A stretch of 64,000 nt of DNA from Inia geoffrensis (taxonomy: Eukaryota > Chordata > Mammalia > Artiodactyla > Iniidae), in contig CM070903.1 in NCBI GenBank assembly GCA_036417435.1, positions 83,011,501 through 83,075,500 of the forward strand, given 5' to 3'. The position numbers and the translations under genes are program-made. Shown here piece by piece: positions 1 to 12,800 of this stretch (positions are counted from its first letter, which is position 1; each line of letters opens with the position of its first letter). The notes beneath the pieces were generated by a model. It was not told the origin of the DNA. It saw only the letters and a list, made by a program, of their open reading frames with translations, and ran no database searches.

Positions 1-671
1 CACAACAATGGAGGAGTCAAGATGTGGGCTCACCTTTAAAATGAGAATTTTTAACTACCTTCATTTCCTTGTTTTCTGTAAGTTTTTACTTATAGAAATG
101 TTTCAAATACAATAATCATTGAAAGGGACATTTTAGTGAACCATAATCGCTTTAACAAAAACCTCAATGAAGGGGAGTTCCCTGGCAGTCCTGTGGTTGG
201 GACTTGGCGCTTTCACTGCCTGCGCCTGGGTTCGATCCCTGGTTGGGGAACTGTAATCCCACAGGCCATGCATCTCAGCCAAAAATAAACAAATAAAATA
301 AAATGTTTAAAAAAAAAAAACAAAAAACTGCAATGAACTCCTTCCTGATGTCAAACCCATACAGTGTAACTCAAAATATTTTAAGTTTAGAAAAAGAATC
401 TACAAAGAACCCATTATATTCCAAGATATGTGACAATCCTGTCTACTCACATTTGCTGAAATTAATCTAATCCCTTAGGCCACTTTCACAGATCACTAAT
501 GATCAGTGTAGCCAGTGACTGACCAGCCCTTGGGACTGATTTCCTTCACACATACATTCTCTAGCCTGGAGAAACTCTTCAAAACAAAACATTCACTCAA
601 GTCTTAAATAACTGAGGTTATTTAAAAACATGCCCCTTATTCTGATCAACACAAGAAACAAGAAACAATAC
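1..671. other. SENP2 intron 11 (partial)
   Basis: This is non-coding intron sequence to the left of exon 11. It contains one SINE (about 175-330) and otherwise nothing I can recognise. Confidence 0.7.
175..330 (+). mobile_element. tRNA-derived SINE (CHR/artiodactyl type)
   Basis: Begins gggagttccctggcagtcc, has a B-box-like gggttcgatccctggttggg, and ends in an A-rich tail near 308-330. Diverged from the young CHR copies. Confidence 0.85.
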
Positions 672-848
672 CTCTGTAAGTTCAAGAAGATCATCTGTCC
701 TTTTATCCCTCTCTTTGCTTGAACAATTTTTTTCTTTTGTCTCAAGTATTGACATCTTCCTCCTGAGTAACCCATTGCTTCCACTGCCCAGGCGCAGTCG
801 GGCTGACACTTCTTCAGATAAGTCAGGTTCCAGTTGGAGTCCCCTCCT
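672..848 (-). CDS. SENP2: SENP2 coding exon 11 (last one in the window)
   Basis: This is 177 nt, exactly 59 codons, phase 0 at both ends, with acceptor TTGATCAG and donor GTATTG. It encodes [20 protein letters not shown] through the basic segment LLRRKMS to TDDLLELTE. The leucine-rich stretch corresponds to the nuclear-export signal known for this protein. The catalytic domain starts in the next exon, beyond the left edge. Confidence 0.95.
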
Positions 849-3800
849 CTGATCAAAAAAGTTCCCATATTCTACTGACATGTTTGATACTTGCACGTAT
901 AAACATACGTTAACACAAGAAATATAAAACAGCACCATTATCTTGAAAGAAAAGAGAATTAGTAAATCCCCAAATGAGTAAAGTAGATTAAGCATATCTG
1001 CCTGTCCCTGGAAGAGGGAACAAAAATGGTTCAAGACCTAAGGCTCACAACAGGACACCTAAATTATAAACCATGAAGCAGAACATTTTTTTCCCTGGAG
1101 GTAGCAAGAAAAGTATTTTCAGTTTTCTTATTTCAATTTAAAATAATATAGTTAAAAGACATTTTGAAAAGCTTTAAAAAAGCAAAAAAATATGACCCAT
1201 AATCCCACCACTCAAAATAAACCACTTCTATCCTTATATCAAGTAAACTTGTTCTACTTCATCCTTTTTAAAAAGTAACTATATATTATAGAAAAATGCA
1301 CAAAACATTAATATGCCACTTAATTTTTGTAATATTAACACCTATGTAACCACCATTCAGGTCAATAAACAGAATTTTGCCAGCATCCCAGAAACTCTGA
1401 TAAGAATCTTTCCTTATCATGACCCTACGTAACTGTTAATACTGAACTTAAGTCACCTGGTAGGCAAATTTATCTAAAATTAGGAAATTTATTTAGAAAT
1501 AGAGCATTGGACTAGAGCTACACTCTCAACACACGGAGCCAGTGCTCTTTACTCTAGCTAACTGCCAGGTATACTGGTCCTAGGAAACCAGTAGCTGCTG
1601 CCCTTCCACATGGTCCCAGATCGCAATGCCTTCACGTTCAGCAAGGATAGAAGCAGGATGTAGTCTTTAGCCAGATAACAAATACATTAGAGAAGGGAAC
1701 AATCTAAGACTTAGGACTTAAGATCATGACTTAAGACTATGACTTAGCCTTAAGACTATTTCTTATGAAGATATCAAATGCGAAAAGAGAATCTTGGTCA
1801 GGCTGATACTTAACACAAAGCAGTTCCCTAAACTTTGGTATTTCTATTACCTAAAATATGAAATAATCTAAAACTGCAAGTTTGCATTTAGTTTAGGAAT
1901 ATAATTCTTTTGGATATGGAGTGCTTAGTAAACACTTTGCCACTATTATTTAAAATGTTGGCATTGCTATGGAGATCATTGGGACACTTCTTATTCTGAT
2001 ACTTACACAGAAAATGTAAAATCCAATTAAGCAGAAGATTGGTAATATTTTCAAGTAAATATGAAATCTTGAATCTGAAAAGTCCCAAACAACTATTTTC
2101 CCTAAAGATGTATGGTTTTAAAAAATTCTCCAAAAGAAGCCAGGCAACACAGATAAGGGTTGGGATGGAGGCAAGTTAGTCTCTCTTACAAAGGTCGCTA
2201 TAGCAGAGATAAAAATCTTGCAACTCAGAAGAAAGCCAAAGGTGTGTATCCTCAATGCCTGCTGCTGCTTCAAAGAAAACAACGGAATTAGAAATCAAAG
2301 TAACATATATCATATCTTTCTTAGTTTTCATGGGCCCAAAATTTTAACATAAGTCAGATGAAAGAGTAAAAGACATAAAATTTAACTAGGGTTTCTACTT
2401 ACACCTTCATTTTCTAGTCTGATTCCAAGTGTCTTCTCTGTATCAGAAAGTTTCCCCTTTGAACACCTGAGGAAAAAAAGTGAGAGATTACAGACTGGAT
2501 GACTGTAATCTGATACATATTAAACTAGCTTCAGAAAGAAGATTTAAAAATTGTAAACAAATATTGCCTTGAGTTTATATAGTCCTCTAAACCAAAGGTT
2601 AGCAAAATTTTTCTAAAAAGGATCAGACAGTAAATATCTTAGCTTTGCAGGTCTTATGGTTTTTGTCACATCTTCTCAACTTTCACTGTAGTTTAAAAGC
2701 GGCCATAAGTAGTATGTAAATGAATGAGTATGACTGTGTCCAATAAAACTTTACTTACAAAAACAGGCAGGTGGACCAGATTTGGTCCATGGGCCATAGT
2801 TTACCAAACTCTACTATAAATGAACCAACATCCAAAATCCTAAGGCACACAGAACTGTCTTCACTGTTCATATACTAGAGATGCTGACCACCAGAGATGC
2901 CCACCACACCCACGCTCTTATCTAAGCAGTACCTATGCCTCCCAACCTCTAATGCCTAGGGGAGAAGGGCACCCTCCCAAGCTAGGGTGGACATCTGACA
3001 CAAGAGCTACCTATGTACCCACATATGCTGACCAGCTACCAGAGCTGAGAAGAGTTCACAATTCCTCAGACATGGTTACTCATAAATATAGTTTATAAAG
3101 TAAGAAAATAATATGTCAATAGGTGGAGAGATATACCATGTTCTTGGATTGGAAGAATCAACATTGTGAAAATGACGCTACTACCCAAAGCTATCTACAG
3201 ATTCGATTCAATCCCTATCAAACTACCACTGGCATTTTTCACCGAACTAGAACAAAACATTTCACAATTTGTATGGAAACACAAAAGACCCCGAATAGAA
3301 AAAAGCAATCTTGAGAACGAAAAATGGAGCTGGAAGAATCAGGCTCCCTGACTTCAGACTATACTACAAAGCTACAGTAATCAAGACAGTATGCTACTGG
3401 CACAAAAACAGAAAGATAGATCAATGGAACAGGATAGAAAGCCCAGAGATAAACCCACGCACATATGGTCACCTTATCTTTGACAAAGGAGGCAGGAATG
3501 TACAGTCGAGAAAGGACAGCCTCTTCAATAAGTGGTGCTGGGAAAACTGGACAGGTACATGTAAAAGTATGAGATTAGATCACTCCCTAACACCATACAC
3601 AAAAATAAGCTCAAAATGGATTAAAGACCTAAATGTAAGGCCAGAAACTATCAAACTCTTAGAGGAAAACATAGGCAGAACACTCTACAACATAAATCAC
3701 AGCAAGATCCTTTTTGACCCACCTCCTAGAGAAATGGAAATAAAAACAAAAATAAACAAATGGGACCTAATGAAACCTCAAAGCTTTTGCACAGCAAAGG

Positions 3801-6800
3801 AAACCATAAACAAGACCAAAAGACAACCCTCAGAATGGGAGAAAACATTTGCAAGTGAAGCAACTGACAAAGGATTAATTTCCAAAATTTACAAGCAGCT
3901 CATGCAGCTCAATAACAAACAAACAACCCAATCCAAAAATGGGCAGAAGACCTAAACAGACATTTCTTCAAAGAAGATATACAGACTGCCAACAAACACA
4001 TGAAAGAATGCTCAACATCATTAATCATTAGAGAAATGCAAATCAAAACTACAATGAGATATCATCTCACACCAGTCAGAATGGTCATCATCAAAATATC
4101 TACAAAAAATAAATGAGGGTGTAGAGAAAAGGGAGCACTCCTGCACTGCTGGTGGGAATGTGAATTGGTACAGCCACTATGGAGAACAGTATGGAGGTTC
4201 CTTAAAAAACTACAAATAGAACTACCATATGACCCAGCAATCCCGCTACTGGGCATATACCCTGAGAAAACCATAATTCAAAAAGAGTCATGTACCAAAA
4301 TGTTCATTGCAGCGCTATTTACAATAGCCCGGAGATGGAAACAACCTAAGTGTCCATCATCAGATGAATGGATAAAGATGTGGCACATATATACAATGGA
4401 ATATTACTCAGCCATAAAAAGAAACGAAATTGAGCTATTTGTAGTGAGGTGGATGGACTTAGAGTCTGTCATACAGAGTGAAGTAAGTCAGAAAGAGAAA
4501 GACAAATACCGTATGCTAACACATATATATGGAATTTAAGAAAAAAAATTGTCATGAAGAACCTAGTGGTTAAGACAGGAATAAAGACGCAGACCTACTA
4601 GAGAACGGACCTGAGGATATGGGGAGGGGGAAGGGTGAGCTGTGACAAAGCTAGAGAGAGGCATGGGCATATATACACTACCAAAAGTAAGGTAGATAGC
4701 TAGTGGGAAGCAGCCGCATAGCACAGGGAGATCAGCTCGATGCTCTGTGACCGCCTGGAGGGGTGGGATAAGGAGTGTGGGAGGGAGGGAGGGAGATGCA
4801 AGAGGGAAGAGATATGGGAACATATGCATATGTATAGCTGATTCACTTTGTTATAAAGCAGAAACTAACACACCATTGTAAAGCAATTATACCCCAATAA
4901 AGATGTTAAAAAAAAAAAGAAAAAGAAAATAATATGTCAAAGAAAACTTAGAATAAACTGAACCGTGTACCTCTTTTCACTTCTCACTGAACATAGAGGT
5001 CCCCGTGTTTCAACAACTCTATCTGTGAGGATGATAAAAAAAAAGAAAAAAAAGCGTTTCCTTTATTAATCAATCATATAGCTGGCATTTCAATTTACGG
5101 TTTCCAAAGTATCAAGATATTAATTTACACTGAAATGCTAAAATGGGTTCCAAAGACATTAGCCTCCATACGAATTAAGTTGCTTAAAAACGCATAAATC
5201 TCTTTCTCCTTTAAATATAATCTTTAGTGTAAACTGACTAATATCTGCTCATCTGGTAAGCTATCATTTAGTGTCATTTAGTGAACAACAAATGGAGAAA
5301 TACAAGGATTTTAATATAAGGAATACAAAGAAATTAATTTTAGGCTCACAAAATGTACACTATGATATAGAAGCTAGGAATAACAATCAAGAGGTATTTT
5401 ATAAATTGGCTTTATTTTGAAATAGCATTTTTACTAAACTACTGGTACTGGTAGGCCCCCATCAATGCCCTGGGGTCTGATAATGTTTTAAAGTTTGGTA
5501 CACCATCTTTTACTAGTATGTCATTTTTCACTTTTATATGCACTTGAACTAAGTTCAATATATTAAGACTATTAAGATACAGCTAAATCTGGGAACTCAC
5601 ATTGTTTTGGAACAAACTGAGTTGTTTTGACTCCATGACTTTGCTCTTGCCCCCAGCCTTTGGTCTTTAATGTGTCCATCTGACTTCTTTGAGAACTTAG
5701 AAACACAAAAAGTGAAGAAGATCAGATACAAAAGGAAAATCTATTATAAGTATTCATTATCTCTTTCTGGTAAGCTTCTCCAAACAGGAGTTATTGATAA
5801 CCCAGTAATGTCAAATTACAAAAGAAAGGACGCAACATAGCATCATCTGGGACTAGGATAAAAGGAGTCTAATCCTGATTCTAATATTCCAGCCAAGTTA
5901 CCTAACCTCCAGTTTCTCCATTATAAAAGTGGATGTTCTCAAACCCCAGCACCACCTTGACTGAAAAATCTCAGCATGATAACACCCAAGTTAAAAGATG
6001 AAAAATTTTAAACAATATACACTGAAATGGATCCCAAAACAACACATTAAAAGAACATAAGAAGAAAAAGAACAACAACCAAAAAAACATAATAAGCAAA
6101 ATAGTTTTGAGGATTTTGCTGACATGACAAAACCAACAGTTCATGAAGTATATACTAGTGCTTCCAACAGTGGCTAGTCAAAATGGAAAAAAATATGAAC
6201 ATTCTGATTGACTAAACTGAATTTCTTTTTAAATAAATTTCTTTATCTATTTTTTGGCTGTGTTTGGTTTTCGTTGCTGGGCGTGGGCTTTCTCTAGTTG
6301 CAGTGAGCAGGGGCTACTCTTCAATGTGGTACATGGGCTTTTCATTGCGGTGGCTTCTCTTGCTGGGGAGCACAGGCTCTAGGCACATGGGCTTCAGTAG
6401 TTGTGGCACAAGGGCTCAGTAGTTGTGGCTCACAGGCTCTAGAGCACAGGCTCAGTAGTTGTGGCGCATGGGCTTAGCTGCTCCGCGGCATGTGGGATCT
6501 TCCCAGACCAGGGCTTGAACCCATGTCCCCTGCATTGGCAGGCAGATTCTTAACCACTATGCCACCAGGGAAGTCCCTGAATTTCTTTTTAAAGTTCACA
6601 AACAACGTTAAAATTCCCAAAGTTAAAATTCTTGTTATTTCTGCATTCAACAAGCTATACAGTCTTGTGACTTCTTCACCTCCAACTTACTGTTACATAA
6701 TTTCTGGGACTCCCCTCTGTGTATTCTCACACTGCTTGTTAGAATTATCAAGTAGACCTCAAACCTGAGCTCACATATTTTTTGTCCCCTTGTTTACAGG

Positions 6801-9800
6801 GAAATAAAAGGCCAGACATCAATTCCTTCTGCCATTCTCATCTATTTGGTCAACTCAGCACAGTTAATTAACAAGCAGTCTTGTAAGGAAAACTTCTTAT
6901 GACCTGGGATGATTTTAATCTTGTCTCTAGAGTGGAAGATTTCCGACTGTGCTAAGATGCATCCACTAGGATGCCTCAGAGACTATGTGTACATGGCAGG
7001 GGTGGGGGTGGGGGCAGGGTGGGAGGAAATGAAGGGAGAGAAGAGCGGGGGAGATGAGGGGGAAAAAGAGAGGAAGACAGAGGTCATGAGAAACTTGTGT
7101 TGGGGAGGTTGAAAAAACTCTCTGCTCCCTGGGAACCTGACTTCAACCAGTGATTCCACTTTTCTGTATCAGAGTTTTATGTAAGAGTTCACTTCAACAA
7201 AGGACTCTTAAAGCTAACAGAAAATTCTATTTTGTAAAACCACTGTTCTATATAATCCATCAGTACAGACTAATTACAGGGCTCACTCTCTCAATATTAA
7301 TCTCTTTTTTCAACAAAGCCCTTCCCACCAATCCCTTCTCCAAAATTAAGGAAAAAGATGTCTGGCAAAGCATTTATCTTGGTAACGCATCTTTACCTAT
7401 GATGAGTTGAAGTTACAGGAACAGTGTTTCCATGACCACCTTCTTTAAGTCGCTCCAATAACCTTCGGTATTTCTCTCTCTCCTCTTTTTGAACACCCTA
7501 AATAAAAGAAAGCATTTAGATAACTACCAGCACATTTCTCTCTCTCCTCTTTTTGAACACCGTAAATAAAAGAAAGCATTTAGATAACTACCAGCACATC
7601 AAGCCTATAATTAAATCATAAACAAAGACTAAGAGGTCAAATGCAGTTCATAGACGTGTTTCATTCGCCAACACAGTGTTTTTGTATTTTAGTGCTCTTT
7701 TAATTCCTTTAATTACCAACTTTATAAATTAAAAAGAAAAATCCAGTAACATCTGGTCTCTTTTGAAACACTGTATCAACAATCTGGAGCTATGTAAGAC
7801 TATTTATTCCCTTTAGTCACCTATTCACTCCAGCCCATTTCACTCATTTACATTATCTGCTAGACCTTGATAGCATCTGCGTTTTTGACAGTGAAACTGT
7901 GTAAACCACAAAAAACTCAGCAGAAATCATCCACTTGCATATTCAGAACATTCAGCTTCCGAAACAGAACTGGTCTTACCAAAGTCACTAACGACCCTCT
8001 ATGGCCAGATCCAATGGACACATTTTCAGCTCTTCTGTCAATTGACCTCTCTCTCCAGTATCTCACCCTGCTAACCTCGCCTTGCCTTCCTGGACAATAC
8101 ACTCTCCTGATTTCTTTTTTTTTTTAATATTTATTTTCTTTATTTTTTTAGCTGTGTCGGGTCTTAGTTGTGGCACGCGGGATCTTTGATGAGGCACGTG
8201 GGATCTTTTGTTACGGCACGTAAGCTTCTCTCTAGCCCTGGCATGTGGGCTCCAGGGCGCATGGGCTCTGTAGTTTGCAGCACACAGGCGCTCAAGCTCA
8301 GTAGTTGTGGTGCATGGGCTTGGTTGCCCCGCAGGATGTGGGTTCTTAGTTCCCCAACCAGGGATCGAACCTGCATCCCTGCACTGGAAGGAGGATTCTT
8401 TACTACTGGACCACCAGGGAAGCCCCTCTCCTAATTTCTTCTTATCTTCTCAGTCTCCACTGAAGATTATTTCTTCTGCCTCCCTGTAAATGTCGATGGT
8501 TCTGCCCATTATCTCTTCTCACACTACATACTCTCCCTGAATAATCTCTTCAGCTCCCTTGATTTATCTAACACCAATATGCGGAAGATTCAGCAATGTG
8601 TCCCTAACCCTGCCTTCTTCTCAAAACTCCCATATATACAAAAGTCTATGGGACAGGTCTTCTTGCGTGTTTCACAGGCACTTCAAACAATGTCCATAAC
8701 TGAAGTCATCACCTTCCCCTAAACACATAGGGTATCCTGGTCAGTGACACATATTTATTCAAGATTGAAATCTGGGACTCAGGCTCTTCCATCTAACCTT
8801 ATATCACACTTAACCAGTAAGTATGTCCTTGCTAATACTACCTTCTAATGTTTCTAGAATATGGCCTGTGTATACCCCATACATATCTGCTCAGTCCCAT
8901 CCCTTATTTCTCATCTAGGAGGTACTGAAGCCTACTTTAATACCTCTCCTTAAAATCCCCTCCAGGGCTGCAGTCCATTCCTTTCTCTGCCTACTTGCTT
9001 GCTGATTACAACAATTAATGTATAAGCTCCTAGAGAACAGGGACCATATTTTATTCAATTCTGAATTGCTGAAAACTGGCACAGCACCTGGGACCCAAAT
9101 AAACATTTCTTTGATGAACTAAGCTAAGTGGCTCAGAAAACTATCTAGCAAATTGCAATAGGTGATGGTCCGGGGGAAATGTCAGAGACAGGAATAGTTC
9201 TAAATTCTCCTGGAATAAGTGAAGACTTCAAGAGGGAAGGGAAGATTGTTGATGAAGACATCATGCTAGGTGCCCTAAAAATGGAAGGAAAAAGCAGACA
9301 TGTACACCATTTACTTCCCTTACTTAGTCACAGTTACTACAGCTTATACAAGAAACAAGTTAGAATAATTCAGGCACCCAAAAAGAAAAAATCTATAATT
9401 GTACCTTTTCCTAATATGATTCCTTTTTCTTTCCTTTACCTGAAAATTGACTACATATATACAGAAGAATACATATAAGCATTGGAGTCAAAAAGGGGCC
9501 AGATATAGAAGGGAGACTGGGAAATTTACAGTCCCTGTACACCCATTTATACCTTTTGTATTTTGTACCACAGAACATACATTATTTATCCCCACCCCAC
9601 CCAAATTCCTAAAATTGCTTTTAAAAGAGGTCAGGCTAAAAGGGCTTACCTCCTCCACAGTACAACGGGGACGCCTCAGACCCTTGCCACCCTCTTCAGA
9701 AATCATCTCTGTTACAACCTGTTCCTGAGGCTTCCACGTTAAGGAACTCTCCAGATTGCCTTTGCTATGACGACGGCCACCTGGTCTTCTATTATAGGCT

Positions 9801-12800
9801 TCTGAGCTCAAAGTAAAACTGAGAGGAAAAAAAAAGAAAAAGTTATTCCCAAACAGCTTAAATTGCTGGAATTTAAGCTCCAGACAATCCTGTGATTAAG
9901 CTGTCTCAGGTTAAGCTTGCTCCTGGCAAATCAGACAACCACCATTCACAAAAATTAGATCTCTAGAGCAGAGGGCACCCCAGAATTCTGCTATGGAATG
10001 TCTATTCCCAGTCACCAGGGCTTCCATATGAAAGCCTTTGCCTTTTCCCTCATGCCCAATTTTCCAACTCCAACTCTGGCTTAGCTTGCTATTACACAAC
10101 ATACCCTCCTCTGGTACTACACTTTTCCTTTAGTCATTTGGCACCACTGAAATTAACTATTGGTGTGATTGCTTAATTATTGGTGTCACTGTGGGTCTGC
10201 ATCCCACACTAAACTTTAAAGTCCATGAAAACAGAGATTTCATCCTTCCACCACCGTATCCTGGTACATGATCTAAGCCAAAAGGCACTCAATCAGTATC
10301 TGCTGAATACTAAATTAATGAATACTAAATTAATAAATGCTTAAGAATGCAAAGCCATGAAGCCCTCACCTAGTCACTGTTGCTGGTTGATAAAGCCTGC
10401 CTCTCTTGCCATTACCGATAATGGAACAAACTGACATCATACCTCTCTTGATATGAGGTTTAAGAAGGGACACATCACATATGCAGTATTTTTACCAAAA
10501 AATTTGCATAATCTAAAATAAATCATGAGTAAACATCAGACAAAATTAAGGGATTCTACAAAAGCAATGCTTTGTACTCTTTAAAAATATTCATGCTATT
10601 ACAGACAAAGAGAGGCTGAGGCGTTGTTCCAGATTAAAGGAGATCAAAGAGACATGAAAATTAAATGTAATACATGATCCTGCCCTGAATTGTGGGCCAG
10701 AAAAAAATAATCTCTATAATAGAGAAATTTAAATAAGATTATATAATAGTACTATATCAATGTTAAATTTTCTGATTTTGGTAATCTGTGATTATGTAAG
10801 TGAATGTCCTCATTCTGAGAAATAAACACACTCAAGTACTTATGATTAAAGGGGCATGAGTCTAAGACTTACTCTCAAATGATTCAGAAAAATATATTAT
10901 GTACATATAACAGAGAATGATAAAGCAAACTGGAAAAATGATAACAACTGGTGAATCTAGGTCAAATGTATTCACCTACAGAGTTTCAAAATACTGTACA
11001 TGAAGCAAAAACTGACATAACTGGATGAGAGAAATAGTCAAGTCCACAATTACAGTAGGAAACATCAACACTCTATACTCATCAATCAATAAAAAAGTAG
11101 ACAGAAAATCAATAAGATCTGTAAAACATTATCAGCAAACTATTAATAACTGACATTTACAGAACACTCCACCCAACAATAGCAGAATACACATTCTTTT
11201 CAATGAACATGGAATATCCAGACTGAATATATTCTAGGACATAAACAAATGTTAACAAATTTAAAAGGATTGAAATCGTACTAAGTATATTATCTGACCA
11301 TAATGAAATTAAACTAGAAATCAGTAACAGAAAGATATCTGGAAAGCCCCAAGTATCTGGAAATTAAACAATATAATTCTACCCTTCTAAATAATCACAG
11401 GTTAAAGAAGAGGAGTATGAATGAAGAGTAAAATGAAGAGTATAAGCCTGATTGTAGAATTAAACTTAGTTTCAGCTTAACCAGTTTTCTCAAAATTACA
11501 TTCAGATTATTGATCTTTTCAGAAATACTACATTAGGTGATGATGTCCTGCTCAGCGCAACGTATCTGGAGGCCAGGATGTGAGTTTGCCCACTGTGGGT
11601 GATTTAAACTTTGATCCTTTGGTTAAGGTGGCGTCAGGCAGGTTTCTCCACTCTGAAGTTACTATTTTTCCCTTTATAATTAGTAAGTCATTTGTGGGGA
11701 AAAATTCTGAGTTTATGTAAATATTCCATACTTCATCAAACTTTTACTTACTAGTTTTAGCTCAACTGACAATTCCTGTATATATCAGTTATTACTGAGA
11801 CAGTTAAAAGATGGTGATTTTCTAATTCCATCATTCCTTCTACACTTACTAGCTGGCATTCTACTATAAAGACCTTTTCCTCCCACACTATGTATTTATT
11901 TATTAACATGTGTATTCTTGTCTTTATTCATCTGATGCTTAAATTGTCCCCAACTGGCCAGTGAAAGTCCCTTCAAGTTTCCTCCTGCGTCATGTTGATA
12001 ATGTCCCCAGGTTTTTAGGGCTCCTTTAATTGCTGGCACAGGACATTCCACAATCATTTTTTACTTTCTCTCTCCTAATCCTACAATCAGCCATTTAGCC
12101 ACCTCCAGGGAGCCTTACTTTTTATAGTTAGTGTCTCATTTTCAAACATGAGTGGACAGCCAAGGATTACCAGGTATTTGAATAAGAACTCATAAGATAA
12201 AACCAAAATAAACCAAAGGGGGAGGAGTAACTCAAAGGAAGCAGACAAAACAAGGAGGAGAAGAAATTTTAAAATAATTAACAGCTTTAGAGAGATAAGA
12301 AAAGATATTGCATCTCTATAATAAGAATTCCATGGTTGGAGAAAGAAAAAGCCATGGGGAATAGGAAGTGGGAGGATGCTTACAACTTAAAAACTATGAA
12401 GCCAAAAAAACCCACAAAAGTATACATATATGTTTATCTCGGTGGTAGATTTTTTTTAAAAAAGGGTAAGGACAAAAACAAAAGAGAATATATACAAAAA
12501 TTAAATTAGATCAATCCATAAGGTCCAATATCCAAGCAACAGAAGTTCCAGAAAGTGAGAACACAGAGAGAAGAAAATTACTAATAAAATAATAACAGTT
12601 CATTGTATACATGATTTCTGCACTGTTCTGAATGCATATTATACTTCAAAAAAAAGTTTAGAAGTGAGCGACAATTCTTTTTTAAAAGGTTTTAAAGGGC
12701 ATTCCCTGGCAGTCCAGTGCTTTCACTGTTGAGGGCCTGGGTTCAACCCCTGGTCGGGGAACTAAGATCACGCAAGCCACATGGCGAGGCCAAAAAAATA

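Noticed and set aside
6909..7112. 67-codon open frame with a Gly/Glu-rich end in a SENP2 intron
   Set aside because: Low-complexity G-rich tract on the strand opposite the gene. No support.
7535..7561. Exon-like copy of SENP2 exon 7 as an alternative exon
   Set aside because: Its acceptor is AC, not AG, and its use would shift the frame.
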